From positions 141,753,902 through 141,817,901 of the forward strand of contig CM053276.1 in the NCBI GenBank assembly GCA_028583415.1: a stretch of 64,000 bases of DNA, in the 5' to 3' direction. Position 1 is the first letter of the stretch, and the number at the start of each line of letters is the position of its first letter. This document shows positions 1-11,800 of the stretch, piece after piece. A model generated the notes under the pieces. It had not been told where the DNA came from. It saw only the letters and a list, made by a program, of their open reading frames with translations, and searched no databases. The position numbers and the translations under genes are program-made. This stretch comes from Protea cynaroides (taxonomy: Eukaryota; Streptophyta; Magnoliopsida; Proteales; Proteaceae).

Positions 1-288
1 TGAGTTTATCAATACAAATTAACAGAATTAAAGTTCATTAGGCATACGAAAAGCCATCTGACCCGTTAATATTCCAAGTTATAAAACAATCTTATTCCCA
101 GGTAAATCGCCAGTGTAAATTCATCGGAAATACTGTGAAATCAAAACCGAAAAAACATTAAATCATGAACCTTGAATCCTGAACTTAAAAAACCTAAAAG
201 CTTAAACGATTCAATCTACACCTAAAACTTGGAGATGGTAAAACCTCATTGTTGTCCAATAAACTAGAGAATGGTTGTCCAATAAACA

Positions 289-289
<1 letters not shown>

Positions 290-341
<52 letters not shown>
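290..341. repeat. (GA)n microsatellite
   Basis: An almost pure GA dinucleotide run of about 50 bases. The Arg-Glu open frame across it is a translation of the repeat, not a gene. Confidence 0.95.
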
Positions 342-345
<4 letters not shown>

Positions 346-1466
346 GAGGGGGGTAGCACCACCATTACTGCTGTCTCTACTGTCATTGGAGATCTCCCTT
401 GCCGAGTTGCCGTTGGCAGCGGTTGCAAGCGTTTCAAACTTTCAATTGAGTGGTAGTACGGTTGTAGTCTATTTCAAATGTCAACAACCAATGGTACACG
501 TAAAGCACTATCTACATTACAGTAACAGTTGAGTTTCGGATTACCAGTTCACAATCTTCTCTAACCTTAATAAAATTTAAAAGAAAATTGGAACCTTTTA
601 ATCTAATTAGCTGGCCAACATACAGAGAGTGCCGAATAGCAAGCAAAAGTTCCACCCGACGAATTGTTGGGAGGGAAATAAAAGAGAGATAGAGAGAGAG
701 AGAAGAGATTCTTCCGACAGAAAATAATTGACAACCTGCAAAGGAAAAGGAAAAAGAGCAAAACGTCAAAAGAAAGCCAAAAGCAGTTACGATGCCACCC
801 ATCAGAGAAAGAAAGATTAAAAGAAGAGAAGAACGGTGATTTAAATTAGGGACACAGTTTTGTGATTGGTCCAATTAGGAATGATCTCTGTTAATTGAGA
901 AGAAGAAATGGACCACGGACTCACAGTGCAAAAATAGTTGTGATTTGAAGAGCTACTATTACTACTAGCTACCACATACACATACTGAGTGAAGAAGAAA
1001 ATAAGGGATTTTTACTTACTTTCCCACCTTTAATTTCTACTTCCGAAGCTCCTTTTAACGCCCTTTTGCCACCAGGAAAAGACGGTTATTATTACTGAGG
1101 CTTCCACGCTTTGAACCGTCGAAGAAGGCCTGAGAATTCTATGCTGAACAACTCACAAGAGTAGTGAAGAACTCAACCATCCACAAACCGCAGCAGCAAC
1201 GCCGACGAAATAAGTTCTCTCCTGAACACCGAGCACACGGCGTAAATACCATAAAAACACCCAACCAGTTAGCGATTTTTAGCCCAACAGCACCTCTTTT
1301 TCGACGAGGCTTTTACGATTCATTAAAAATATGTAGTCTGTAGTGCATTAATCCCATAAGCTTCCTGGCTTTCCAGAAAAGATGTTGGATTAATCTTATA
1401 TTACTTAAGTCCCAAACCTTGAGTGAGTGTCTCTTATACACATGAGAATATACATTACATGTGAGA

Positions 1467-1935
1467 ATAAGGGTGTTAAAAGGTGTGGTTTCAGTTTTGT
1501 GATTCAATCAATTTGATTCAATTCAGTGCATGAAGGGGGGTCAAAGTAAAACCCAACTGTTTATACAACAATTTGAAAATGTTTACCAAAACCGATTAAT
1601 ATTCAGCTTGATTTAATCGATTTTCCATCTCAAGTCCCACATATATGAATAAAATAAAAATGAAACTTGATAAGATTTAATTTGTAGAATAATGTTTTCC
1701 AATATTGTGACAATATCTTTGTCCCTGGACATGCCAAAATCAAACATAATTCCTACTTACTTATAAACTAATAAACTTTTAAACAAACTTATAACTCAAT
1801 TTATCTATACCAAAAAAACAAACTTAAACAACATTATAATTAACTCTATGGATTCTAATCACTTTGACCGATGTAATTACTTTAAAATTGCACGGAACCA
1901 TTTAAACTGATTCACAGTTTTAACACCATTACATT
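1467..1935. mobile_element. Possible small TIR element
   Basis: The left end reads GGTGTTAAAAGGTGTGG and the right end is an approximate reverse complement, ending TTTTAACACC. The arms are short (about 20 bases) and diverged, and no clear target duplication is seen. The ends resemble those of many non-autonomous plant hAT elements, but assignment is weak. Confidence 0.3.
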
Positions 1936-2234
1936 ACATGAGTCCCTCAACTTACTACATCATCAAATTTTTTAGATAGAAACGCAAAACCCCTTGATCC
2001 GATCCCTTAGTCCCCAGTGTAGTAGGGCCAACGCCCCAACCAATAAAGATTAGTGATTACTGATTACTGTTGTAAATAATCATTTTTGCAACTCGTTAGA
2101 GCCCCATCTCCATAAGGGGGGAATAAAGCCTTAATCATGACCCATACATACATACATACATCCATACATAATAGGTAGGTAGATAACCAACTAAACAAAG
2201 AAAAATACAATAGTAGAGTTCGATAATTGCTCAC

Positions 2235-3390
2235 CGTCGCAGAAGATATGGATAAGTAACCGGATAATGAACCTGTCGGGGAAGGCGTAATTGCAGAATA
2301 TCCGCCGCCGCCACCACTGCCACCACCGGTGCCGGCTGTGCGACTGTTATTACCGCTTCCGTTAGTACCGGCGAGTCCAAGCTCGTACGCCGGCGTTCCA
2401 TCCGGTTTAAATAGTCCGTAATTCCTCTCCGATGTCGGCCCCGGCTTCAGGTTCTCGTTAAACAATGCAAACACGTATATGTTCAAATCAGAGCTTGGCC
2501 TAGATGGTGTCCCCCTCTTCTGAGAGACCAGCTTCATCAGATTCCCGTTATACTTCTTCGCGTTTTCGGAGGTCGCGCCGGCTTCGTCTTCGTCACCCTT
2601 GGACGGCCAACCAGTCTCAGAAATCTGCACCGGCAATTTCTTGTATCCCAGCAAAGCCAGCGCAGCATACACGGCATCGATCTGAGCCAACAGCATGTTG
2701 TCGTACCGGAGGTTAGACCCTGGATCCACAACCCCTGAGTTCGGCTGGAACAGAACGAAGTCCAGGGAGACCTGTTTCGGGTTCTGTTTGTAGGCGAAGT
2801 ATGGATATGCGTTGATAAGGAACGGGGAACAGTTTTTCTCATGGAAGTTCAAGATTGGCGAGATGTACTCCGTCAGATCTCCGCGGAAAGCTCCGGCAGA
2901 CGGCGGATAGGAGGTATCCAACACCGCTAACGAGTGCGTGGTTGTGACACTGACCTGCTTGTCTAAGCCTAGGCTTACAAGGGCGGCGTGGACACTCTGC
3001 ATTGCAGGGAGGAGGTTCTCCTTCAAAGATGTGTCCTTAAACGTCAGAACCTCGTTCCCGACGGTAATGCAAGTGATTTTGGTTGCAGGTAAGTATGATT
3101 GAACGTTGGTTTTCACCCAGAGTCGAGCATTCTCCGGATCCCTCATCTTCGCCAAGTATTCGTTTCCCAGGGAGACAACGAATTCGACACCGGTGTTGGC
3201 GAAGGCACACAGCACTCGGGAATCAGCATCGTAAAGTTTTACTTTACTGACGCCGATCGAGCGGAGCAGAGGAACGACGTTTTTCGGCGAGGGGAGATTG
3301 TTCGCGATCTGTCCGTAGTTGATGCCAACGGAAGCAACAAGTATAGGAAGTACAAAACCTGCAAAAGATTTCGCCCGTGGTAATGTTGAA

Positions 3391-3461
<71 letters not shown>

Positions 3462-3594
3462 GGGAAAAAAAAATAGCAATTTCGAAACGAAAATTGTTTA
3501 GGGGCGGGGGAGACTCGGAAGTGAAAGAACAGAAAACAATACCTGAGACGAGAGCAAAGCAAGAATAGGAGCGAAACCTTGTAATAATCTCCAT
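2235..3594 (-). CDS. Glucan endo-1,3-beta-glucosidase (GH17), probably GPI-anchored
   Basis: This protein hydrolyses beta-1,3-glucan (callose) in the cell wall. Exon 1 (3594-3543) encodes MEIITRFRSYSCFALVS and splices at CAG|GTATTG to exon 2 (3358-2235) after TTTTGCAG, joining in phase as VSGFVLPILVASVGINYGQ. This gives a signal peptide followed by the mature GH17 start. The catalytic acid lies in TVGNEVL and the nucleophile in ISETGWPSKGD. The C-terminus has a Gly/Ser-rich spacer, as in GPI-anchored members. A donor (ACG|GTGAGC) at 2235/2234 is in phase 0 and would close exon 2, with a last exon I could not find. If it is not used, the frame runs hydrophobically to a stop at 2064 (448 aa). 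Intron 1 holds a 60-base (CT)n run on the sense strand. No X8 domain is seen. Confidence 0.92.
3395..3454. repeat. (GA)n microsatellite in GH17 intron 1
   Basis: A 60-base GA run on the plus strand, so (CT)n on the gene's sense strand. It ends about 36 bases before the intron 1 acceptor and lies in or near the polypyrimidine tract. Ser-Leu and Arg-Glu open frames here are repeat translations. Confidence 0.95.
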
Positions 3595-4599
3595 GGACGG
3601 TCTCCCTCTGGGTAGAAAATAAAGTGGAAAAGAAGGAAAACAGAGGAGAAGGAACCAATGCAATCTATCTCAGTGGAGCAGGAAGAGCAGCAGAAAACAC
3701 GGACGGCATTAAGAATCCAATGGCGTCAGGATCTACTGTCAACGTTTTTTCGGTACTCCATCTTGACGGTGCCTGCCATTTTTGGTCGCGATCACACGAC
3801 TAAAATTGAGGTTAGTGATGATTCTGGTTTAACTAAAAGGGTTATCAGAGTAAAAGAGCAACGGCAGCTGGTAGCTAGCAGAACGAAGGGTACGAACAAG
3901 AAGCAAAGAACCAATTACAAAAGCAAAGGGCCCACGCACGCAAGTCCAAAAGTCCAAAAGTCCGGAATGAATGCGTTCTGTCTGTGTCTGTGGTATCTTG
4001 CTTGATTCTGCAGTCTGCACCCACGATCAGGCAGCCTAAAGGGCAGTAAAGGTTTTAAATCAGATTGAGAATTTTTCACCTGCATTACTCACTCTTGTCC
4101 ATGTGATCCCATCACCCTTTCCTATTCGGTGATGGGCCTTACATTTTAAAGATGGGTTTTATATCATATTCCCTTTGTTGGGATCCCAAAAAACAACATG
4201 CAGATGTACATACAGGTAATTCGAAACTCAAATTAGATTGAAGGGTTGATTGATAATATCACTTATGTTCACAATAGATTTTATCGGAATCACGAGTCAG
4301 ATCTGTCTGCAAAACCAATGGAAAACTGTATACATAACTGATATCGTATATGGTAAAAATATTTAAACAATGATTAAATTGAGGATCGGATTGGGATTTA
4401 TTAGATCTAAAACCGATATGAATTGATTAATTCAGTATTCATACGAACACCCATGGTTTTAGTACACATTATGACTTCGATATTAAAACCGATATGAACT
4501 GACTAAAATCTTGTTCTTGGCAGGCGGCAGATCGGCAAGAGACAATTTGATTGCCCTGAGATGGGGATCATGTAGGCCACACCACCTCTCTATTAGGGA

Positions 4600-4790
4600 C
4601 TAGGATCGTCTATGCCAGTGTCGGTTGGATGGCCGACACTTGACACTTCCTCACATCTAACGGTATGAGAGTGATTGAGTGTTTTTATAATTTTTTTTTT
4701 ATTTTTTTTTACAATCACTCTCATACCATTGGATGTAAAAAAGTACCAGGTGTCGGTCATCTAACGGACATTGACAAGTCTCAAGACAAG
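4600..4790. mobile_element. Foldback MITE, copy 1
   Basis: Two arms of about 75 bases are near reverse complements. The left arm runs through GGATGGCCGACACTTG and ACGGTATGAGAGTGATT; the right arm carries AATCACTCTCATACC and the complement of GACCGACACCTGG. A T-rich loop at about 4687-4710 separates them. There is no coding capacity. The CCGACAC core is shared with copies at 5.3, 7.7, 13.6 and 16.7 kb. Confidence 0.75.
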
Positions 4791-5242
4791 CAGAATTCCT
4801 CAATTAAGGATGGGGAGAGATCGACATTCATAAAAATAAAAAAATTATTTTCAAACCGAAACCCTATTAAGGGGAGAGAAAATTTCATTGAAAGTACAAA
4901 ACTACTTTATAATGCCTTGAGATCTTTGTCTTATTACCAAGGTTTTAAATTCAAGTATTGAATATCATATTTAAAATCAATTTTTTAGAATAAAAACCAG
5001 TGTACATAACCCTTTGTTAGGATCCGGAAAGTTAATGCCCATTTAAAGACACGACCGGTAATTGAGATGATTTTCGATTAAGAGAGAGAAATGAACACTT
5101 ACTTATCAATATTGGGTCATTGACATGACTGTTATTTTCTTTTCTTTTTTTCATGGTAAAAATTGATGACTTTGACAGGGATAAGGAGAGAGATAACAAT
5201 ATATTCTAAATAAAAACGATTCAAATCCATTTCTCCCATAGA

Positions 5243-5470
5243 TTGATTCAGGAGGAGGGGGACACACTCTTTGGATGGTCGACAGGTGAAGTTTGGATGA
5301 ATTTAAGTTTTTCATCTGAATCGACATCGAATTGATAAGTTGAACTAACAGGGGGTGTTAGTTTAGATGGAGAGCTCGGATTCACTCAAACCTCACGTGT
5401 CAGCCATCCAACAGGAACATCCCCCTCCTCCCAAACCTCTAAACCTCTAGGAGTGGATGTGGATCCAAAA
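5243..5470. mobile_element. Foldback MITE, copy 2
   Basis: The left end GGAGGAGGGGGACAC and the inner TTGGATGGTCGACA pair with the right-hand complement (CAGCCATCCAACAGG, then CCCCCTCCTCCCAAACCTCT). It belongs to the same subfamily as the elements at 13.6 and 16.7 kb, which also end in CTCCTCCCAAACCTCTAGGAG. The arms are degraded, so the termini are approximate. Confidence 0.65.
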
Positions 5471-5619
5471 AAAAAAAAAATATCAATTTTGCTAATTTTT
5501 ATTTCCGGGGTAGAGTGGAGGGATCAAACCCTTAGTATCTAAATATCTTATATTAATAAATTGAGAAAACGCCACCTAATCTTTGCAAGTACCCGGCGTA
5601 GGTTATCAAACTTAAGCGC

Positions 5620-5728
5620 TGGGCTTGGATCTTGTTATATGGGCCTGGGGGCTTCCTACTGGGCTGCAAATTGGTCCAGACTCCAGACCCAATAAGAAAC
5701 CCTAAAACCCCGAGTAATTATTTATAAG
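5620..5728 (+). promoter_or_regulatory. P1 promoter: site II motifs, telo-box and TATA-like sequence
   Basis: Three TGGGCY (site II) motifs lie at 5620, 5640 and 5660, a telo-box AAACCCTAA at 5697-5705, and TTTATAAG at about 5721-5728. Site II plus telo-box is a known arrangement in plant ribosomal protein and other growth-linked promoters, bound by TCP factors and telo-box binding proteins. It sits 220-325 bases before the P1 start codon, which fits a leader with a probable intron (about 5831-5940). Confidence 0.7.
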
Positions 5729-5945
5729 AACATCATCAACTATTTCTGTAAGGTTCTGAAGCCGTAAACAAGCAAGGGAGAGTCAGATTCAGACGGCGAA
5801 GGAACTTTCCTCTGCAATTCGAGCGCAAGAGGTTTAATCATTCTCCGCAATTTAGACCCCTACCCTCTTTCTTCTTTATCGCTTTCTTTCTCAATATCCT
5901 TAACGTCTGTTTTCTATTACCTCAGATTCGTCTGTTTCAGCAACG

Positions 5946-6567
5946 ATGTCCGTCGGGGAAGCCGCTTGCACTTACGCCGCTTTGCTCCTTCACGATGACA
6001 AGATTGGAATCACCGTATCCTTTTTCTAGTCACAGGATTTTTGATCCTCTACTTGGATCTCGTATGATTAGTAGATACTCTGTATGATCGTTATTTTTAT
6101 TTTCTTTCGATATCTTACTAGGGTTTCAACATCCCGGGCTTGAAGGGTTGTTCTTTTAGACTACCACATGGGAGTTAGGGTTATTTCTTAACTGATTGCA
6201 TACAGGCGGAGAAAATCTCTACCGTGCTGAAAGCTGCAAATGTGGCGGTTGAATCCTACTGGCCGAGTTTGTTTGCTAGGTTGGCGGAGAAGAAGAATAT
6301 TGAAGATCTCATTATGAATGTGGGATCCGGCGGTGGCGGTGCTCCCGTTGCTGTTGCTGCCCCGTCTGGAGGTGCAGGTGGTGCTGCCCCCGCTGCCGCT
6401 CCTGCAGCTGAGGAGAAGAAGGTAAAAATAACTTATTCTGGTATATTTGCGCTGTCTAAATCCGATTCTCTATTTCAATGGATTCTAATTTGTTTGTTAT
6501 CTTGATTCCACAGGAAGAACCCAAGGAAGAGAGCGATGACGACATGGGATTCAGCTTGTTTGATTAG
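5946..6567 (+). CDS. RPP1: 60S acidic ribosomal protein P1
   Basis: P1 is part of the ribosomal stalk, which recruits and activates translation GTPases. Three coding exons (5946-6014, 6206-6421 and 6514-6567) splice in phase at ACC|GTATCC, AAG|GTAAAA and CAG acceptors to give 112 aa, the usual P1 length. The N-terminus MSVGEAACTYAALLLHDD is the P1 dimerisation domain. An Ala/Gly/Pro hinge follows (about residues 65-92). The C-terminus EESDDDMGFSLFD is the universal P-protein tail. A pyrimidine-rich leader and a TTTCAG just before CAACGATG suggest a 5'UTR intron. The promoter motifs upstream fit a ribosomal protein gene. Nothing is broken. Confidence 0.97.
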
Positions 6568-7106
6568 GAGCTCCTTTCAGTATGAACTATTTTTTTTTGC
6601 AAATTTTGTTTTATGGTTCTCACATTAGGAATTTTTTTATGCTAGTATCACATGTTTACTATTACCAATGTTCCCAACTCTGAAGAGAAGAAAGGTACAT
6701 TAAACGGATGTTCTAGAACCTTTTTGTGCTGTTTTTGATTGATTTCTGAATAGTTATATTAGTAGCTTTGATAGGAGTCACACTGGTTTTTGTTTCCTTA
6801 TGGTTACCTATAAATCATTATATTTGTGTATGTGTTTTGTCATGTACAATCGATAGCTGTTGGAAACACATGCCCTTATCTTTGCTAGAGATTTAGGTCT
6901 TTTGGTTAACTTTATGCCGCAAATGTGAGATGGTCTAATCTTTATTACTTGAGTTTGCCGCCGAAGTGGGGCCAAGTCTATCTAATCTCATATCTATACA
7001 TTGAACTATGATGCCCATGGTATTTTCCTTGGAACAGAAACTTGTCTATTCCATTTGTGTAATGAAAATTTTTGTTACCTCCAGTTTAGTTGCAAGGTAA
7101 ATTAAA

Positions 7107-7110
<4 letters not shown>

Positions 7111-7142
<32 letters not shown>

Positions 7143-7167
7143 TTATTTATTTATTTATTTATTTATA
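7111..7167. repeat. (AT)n followed by (ATTT)n microsatellite
   Basis: About 27 bases of AT dinucleotide run directly into about 28 bases of ATTT tetranucleotide units. Confidence 0.95.
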
Positions 7168-7659
7168 ACATTTGTATAAGATAATTAATTTTTTATCATA
7201 TTTAACAATGATATTTATTAGATATAAATTTTATTTTAATTTTTTAATTCAAAGAATTTGGAGGGAAACTAAAATTTCTTTAGCAACGAAAAAGATATTT
7301 TTTGCAATTATTATCGTAACCATTGTGTTATCTATTTAAAAGTTTCATCATATTTAGTAACTAACTTTTCATTGTGTTTCCTATTTAGAAGTCTCATCAT
7401 ATAATTTTTATTTTACTTTTAAATTGATGGAAATTGAATGCAAAATATGTAAATTTTATAAACCAATATTTGGAAGAATTTTAAGTACAAAAATGTTACT
7501 CCTACGGTTTGAAAGATTAGAGCATGGAGCAAAGTAGTGCGTTTTTTCCTTTTATAAATCTCTGGTCAGTTGCATTGAATGTATTGAGAATAGTTTGCTT
7601 GTATGTACTTGTATGGATTAGGATTGTCTCAAGTTCATATTTGTATGAATTAGGATTGT

Positions 7660-7815
7660 CTCAAGTTCAGGTACATTCTCTCACATCCAACGGTATAGGA
7701 ATTATAGTTAAAAAAAAAAAAAAAAGCAAAAAAACTCTTATCACCCTCATACCGTTGGATATGAGGGAGTGCCAAGTGTTGGCCATCCAGCCGACATTGA
7801 CAGTTCTCAAGTTCA
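7660..7815. mobile_element. Foldback MITE, copy 3
   Basis: CTCACATCCAACGGTATAGG on the left pairs with CCTCATACCGTTGGATATGAG on the right across an A-rich loop, and the right arm continues TTGGCCATCCAGCCGACATTGACA. TCTCAAGTTCA occurs immediately on both sides (7659-7669 and 7805-7815) and could be an 11-base target duplication. However, copy 1 has a similar TCTCAAG at its right edge, so part of this may belong to the element. Confidence 0.65.
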
Positions 7816-8289
7816 TTCTAAACTTGAGACTATTTTAATCCCTACTTGTATCCTTCTTGGGATTACATCACCATTCATATCTAGTGAGTCCCACATTTTG
7901 AAGGTGGGCTTTATATCACATTGACGGTGATGGGATTTCATGGAGAATACATGTACATGCAGGTGATCCGAACTCGAATGTATATGGCTTAATTTTCTCA
8001 TCGTACTACGGTGGTGCTCTTATGGAGTTCTTGACCTAATGTATCTCATGAAGATCGAGAAAGAATCTTCTCATGAGGTCTGGAAAATTTGGGATTGCCA
8101 TCGTCTTTAGCTGCCTCCATCCATGTTTGCAGAGGTAGCTTTCAAACGTTGTCGCCATATCTGTAGGATGTATGGGGGGTGATGCTACTCGTCCGTTTAT
8201 ACACTTCAATCTCAGCTCGTGATAGTGGGTATAAATCTTTTCAGGCCAATGTTCCTTCTCTTCAGCAAGTAGACGCCCACGTATCATTG

Positions 8290-8345
8290 GTTAGTGGCAG
8301 TCGAGTCTCCTCCCAAACCTCTGGGAGGAGATGATTTGAATTTGA
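8290..8345. repeat. Loose end of the foldback MITE family
   Basis: CTCCTCCCAAACCTCTGGGAGGAG at about 8310-8333 is the terminal hairpin of the elements at 5.3 and 16.7 kb, followed by GATGATTTGAATTTG. No matching second arm was found nearby, so it is a fragment. Confidence 0.5.
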
Positions 8346-8844
8346 AGTTATAGCATAAAAATTGGGTCTTTCGTTTGCAATCACATACGGAACCCGCCAA
8401 TCATATGTTTATTGGACTCTATAAATCGGGTGAAAGACTGTAATGCAATGTCTCTGATGATATGGCCCTCCACCTGAAAGCTTCCTAATTTCCAGTGTAT
8501 GTAGATCATATCCAGTGACTGTCGCTAATGAGTTCTTGACTGCTAAAGGAGGTTTGCATTCATCAATATGCGACATGAATGGCAATTTTCATCTTATTTA
8601 CTTTCTCTTCAAAATGATAACAGATTTCTAAAGATTTTTTTTTAAATTGTGAAAATAACAATTCAAATTTCGAAGCTCGCATGTAAGAGGTATTTGGTCG
8701 GTGCATACGTAGTGCGCTAAAATTAAATTGTCGTGGAAATTTCTTGACAACAGTTATATAGCACATAGGTTAGTTCCACAAGGGGGTGTCAATTTATCTT
8801 GAGGCTAATGGTAAGAATGCGCACGCAAAATATGCCTCCAGCCC

Positions 8845-11800
8845 TCAAGGAGTGGCTATATTCTCCTTCGCAAGGGGAGCGACTTCCTCACCCTCGATTC
8901 CTGCTTCACTTCCTGCAACGTCCAGGCTCAATAGCAACTGCTCCCATTCCTTGGCAGGTCCCTGTTCAATCAGAAAACACAAATATCGTTCATCTTTTAT
9001 GGTGTTTCAGATCTTAACAACAGCCGAATACATACAGCCAGCAAACAGAGGCAAGAACAACTTGGTTCATTTCCACTCACCTTCCAGGAAAGATCTTGAG
9101 CCATGCAATTTGTTATCATCTCTTGTATAGCAGGAGTACCGTATGTTGTAAGGGCCCTTTTAACGGTTGTTGCCACAGCAGTCACATCAACCGGATCAAC
9201 AGCATCACACTGAAGTAAGTAATGCCAGAGTTTGAGGCTATGTCCCGCAGTAAATTAAACACATAGGTAATTGGGTAATAAAATGAACAGCCGACAATTA
9301 TTACCTCTACATTGAAGGCTCCCATCTGAAATCCTGTGAAACCTTCCTTCACAGTGTCAACAAGTCCACCAGTTGATGCAACAACAGGAATCTGAACCAA
9401 AGTTTTAGTCAGTTTGTGTTCAGAATTAAAGAAATGTTTGAGATAGTGACTTCTAAATAACTATAATCACACTTGGCAAAGAGAAAATATGGTTTGGGAA
9501 TACCGTTCCATATCGCATGGCATGTAATTGAATGAGGCCACATGGTTCGAACCTACTTGGGATCAACATAAAATCAGCCCCAGCAATGATCATATGTGCC
9601 AGGGGTACATTGAATTTTGCGATGCCTCTGGCCTTGTCAGGATATTTTATCTCTAACTGTTCAAGTTGCTTCTCCATTGCCTTTTTACCAGTACCCTAGA
9701 AGAGAGAAGAAGCAGTTAACGATGGGATAGATTTTTTTTTTTTTTGTTTTTTTTTGTTTGGGGGGGTAGGGTTGGATAGAAGTAGAAACAGTGTGTAAGC
9801 TACTTCAAGTACGTACAAGGACCACAATCTGAACGTTTTCTCCAATAAACTGGGGAATTGCTGCTGCTAGGATATCTGAGCCTTTCTGCTCCTCAAGTCT
9901 ACCGATGAAACCTATGACAGGGATATTTCTATCCACAGGCAAGCCAACCTCAGCTTGAAGAGCTTCTTTCAAAAGAGGTTTGGCATCCAACACCTGAGAA
10001 TGCCAATTTCAGTAATATTGTTAGTAAAGACAGAGAAGGTTGCATTAATGGGAACTTTACATTAAGAAGGGTAGGAGGGGAAAAAAAAAGAGAGGGGGGG
10101 GGGGAAGAGAAGAAGAAACCATAGAAATGTTCTTACAGTTGTAGCATCATATTTGACATCAATGTATTTGTCTGAAGATGGGTTCCACTCTTGAACATCC
10201 ATCCCATTTACAATACCAGTTATTCCCGTACGGCGAATGATGTTATCTAACTCCACACCCTTTTCTATGCCTGAAACAAGTTCTTGGGCATAATATGGAC
10301 TGACAGTAATGACCCTGTCTGATTCTAATATTCCAGCCTTCATCCAATTAATTTTCCTTCCACTTGCAGGCTTCTCGTACCTGCAAAATTAATTTGGAAA
10401 TGAGTCAAGAAAATTTCCATAGCAACTGAATAAAATTATTTTACAGCCAAGTGAATGCCACCTACCCATCTATAAAATCAAAAGAACCCTTGAACTGATC
10501 TGGAAGATTGAGAAGTGTGAAGTCTGCGAAGGCAAATCTGCCTTGGTAGGCAATGTTGTGTATGCAGAAAGCAACCTGTTAATGCCAACAATCAAGATTA
10601 GTCCCTGAGGAACCTTCAAGTCTACAAGGTTTTCCAAATTTAATGGTTCAAAGCAAATTAACAGGATGCTTACCTTAGCATTTTTGTAAATCCCTTTAGG
10701 CTTGTACATACTTTTTAGGTAGCATGGGAGAAGAGCCGTGTGCCAGTCATTGGCAATGAAGAGAATATCCTCCCCTACATTCAAGAATAATAGATAGTAG
10801 TGGTTAAATGAAGTTATCTTCTTGGTAAAAACTAATATTAGTAGTTCCAAGAATCAAAGAGGGTCCTTACCATATGGTCCAGATGAATATTTGCCACTAT
10901 TGAGACTCAGAATCCTTGGAGCTTCTAAAGCTGCCTGAAAGCCATAAAAGTGTGCAATTTATAATTCAAAAACTACAAACAGTGATACTGTATTGTAAAG
11001 ACACTCCAGAAAGGAGTAGCGGACCATGGTTGAAATAATAACTCGTATAAAATAGTTAAAACAATTATATTGTATGATAGATTGCGAAAGAAAAAAATTA
11101 AAAAAAAAAAAAAAAAACTATTTACTCTGAAAGAAAAAAAAATTCATCTTTATAAAATAGTTCATCAGCAGATTGAGGTTGCATACAAACTCTGGTGGCT
11201 TATACTCAGTGGTTTACTGTTGCCGTCATGGCCCCAATAACCACTACCTACCTCACGGTGCCACAAATTGTATGCAGAAGCTACCTATCAATCTGCCTAC
11301 TGAACCACATACGTACAGCAACAAAAGGTACAGCAGTTTCCATCTAAATTTTGTACTAGAGCAAGGATTGATTTCTCAGCAGCACACGAGACAGAAACTT
11401 TGCAGAGAATATAATTCTGCGTAATGTTGTAAGCTGCTTACAATACTTAATTAGTTATAGCTACGAAGTCAGAACCGAATTTGCACAGTATTTCATGGTT
11501 AATGCGGTAGTTCTCGGTTGACAAGACGAAATGAAACTAGAGATAATAACGGATTACTAACCTGACACAACAAGCTGAATCTGAGTTGGTTGTCCTGATA
11601 ATCCTCTCCAGCCATGGGGCCATAGACCTTGGAACCAGTTTTTCCCCATACCTTTCATTTAAGAAACGAAGCATTGCATAAGCATTCGTGGTACTGGTTT
11701 AGTATAACAGAGCCCTATGAGGTGGACCAAAGAAATAAACCAACCTTCTCAAGGAAAATTGGATGATCCACAAAAACACGATCAACTCCTCGTTTGTAAC

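Larger units (their letters stand above)
1..2063. other. Gene-free stretch left of the GH17 gene
   Basis: No reading frame here resembles a protein family. It contains a (GA)n microsatellite at about 290-341, a weaker GA run at 680-705, and a possible small TIR element at about 1467-1935. A short direct repeat (TTGTCCAATAAAC) sits just before the first GA run. A last exon of the minus-strand GH17 gene could lie here, but I could not identify one. Confidence 0.5.
3595..5610. other. Intergenic region between GH17 and P1
   Basis: It holds the 5' flank of the minus-strand GH17 gene and the upstream region of the plus-strand P1 gene, which are divergent. Two foldback elements (about 4600-4790 and 5243-5470) occupy part of it. 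The open frame at 3658-4005 shows no family features. Confidence 0.6.
6568..8844. other. Intergenic region between P1 and GBSSI (convergent genes)
   Basis: It contains the P1 3'UTR and flank, an (AT)n/(ATTT)n microsatellite at 7111-7167, a foldback MITE at about 7660-7815 and a single loose end of the same family near 8290-8345. The open frames at 7813-8001, 8036-8287 and 8563-8766 look like chance frames. Confidence 0.6.

Noticed and set aside
275..532. Arg-Glu repeat open frame, and similar frames at 3377, 33109 and 61653
   Set aside because: Translations of (GA)n microsatellites with no homologous sequence beyond the repeat.
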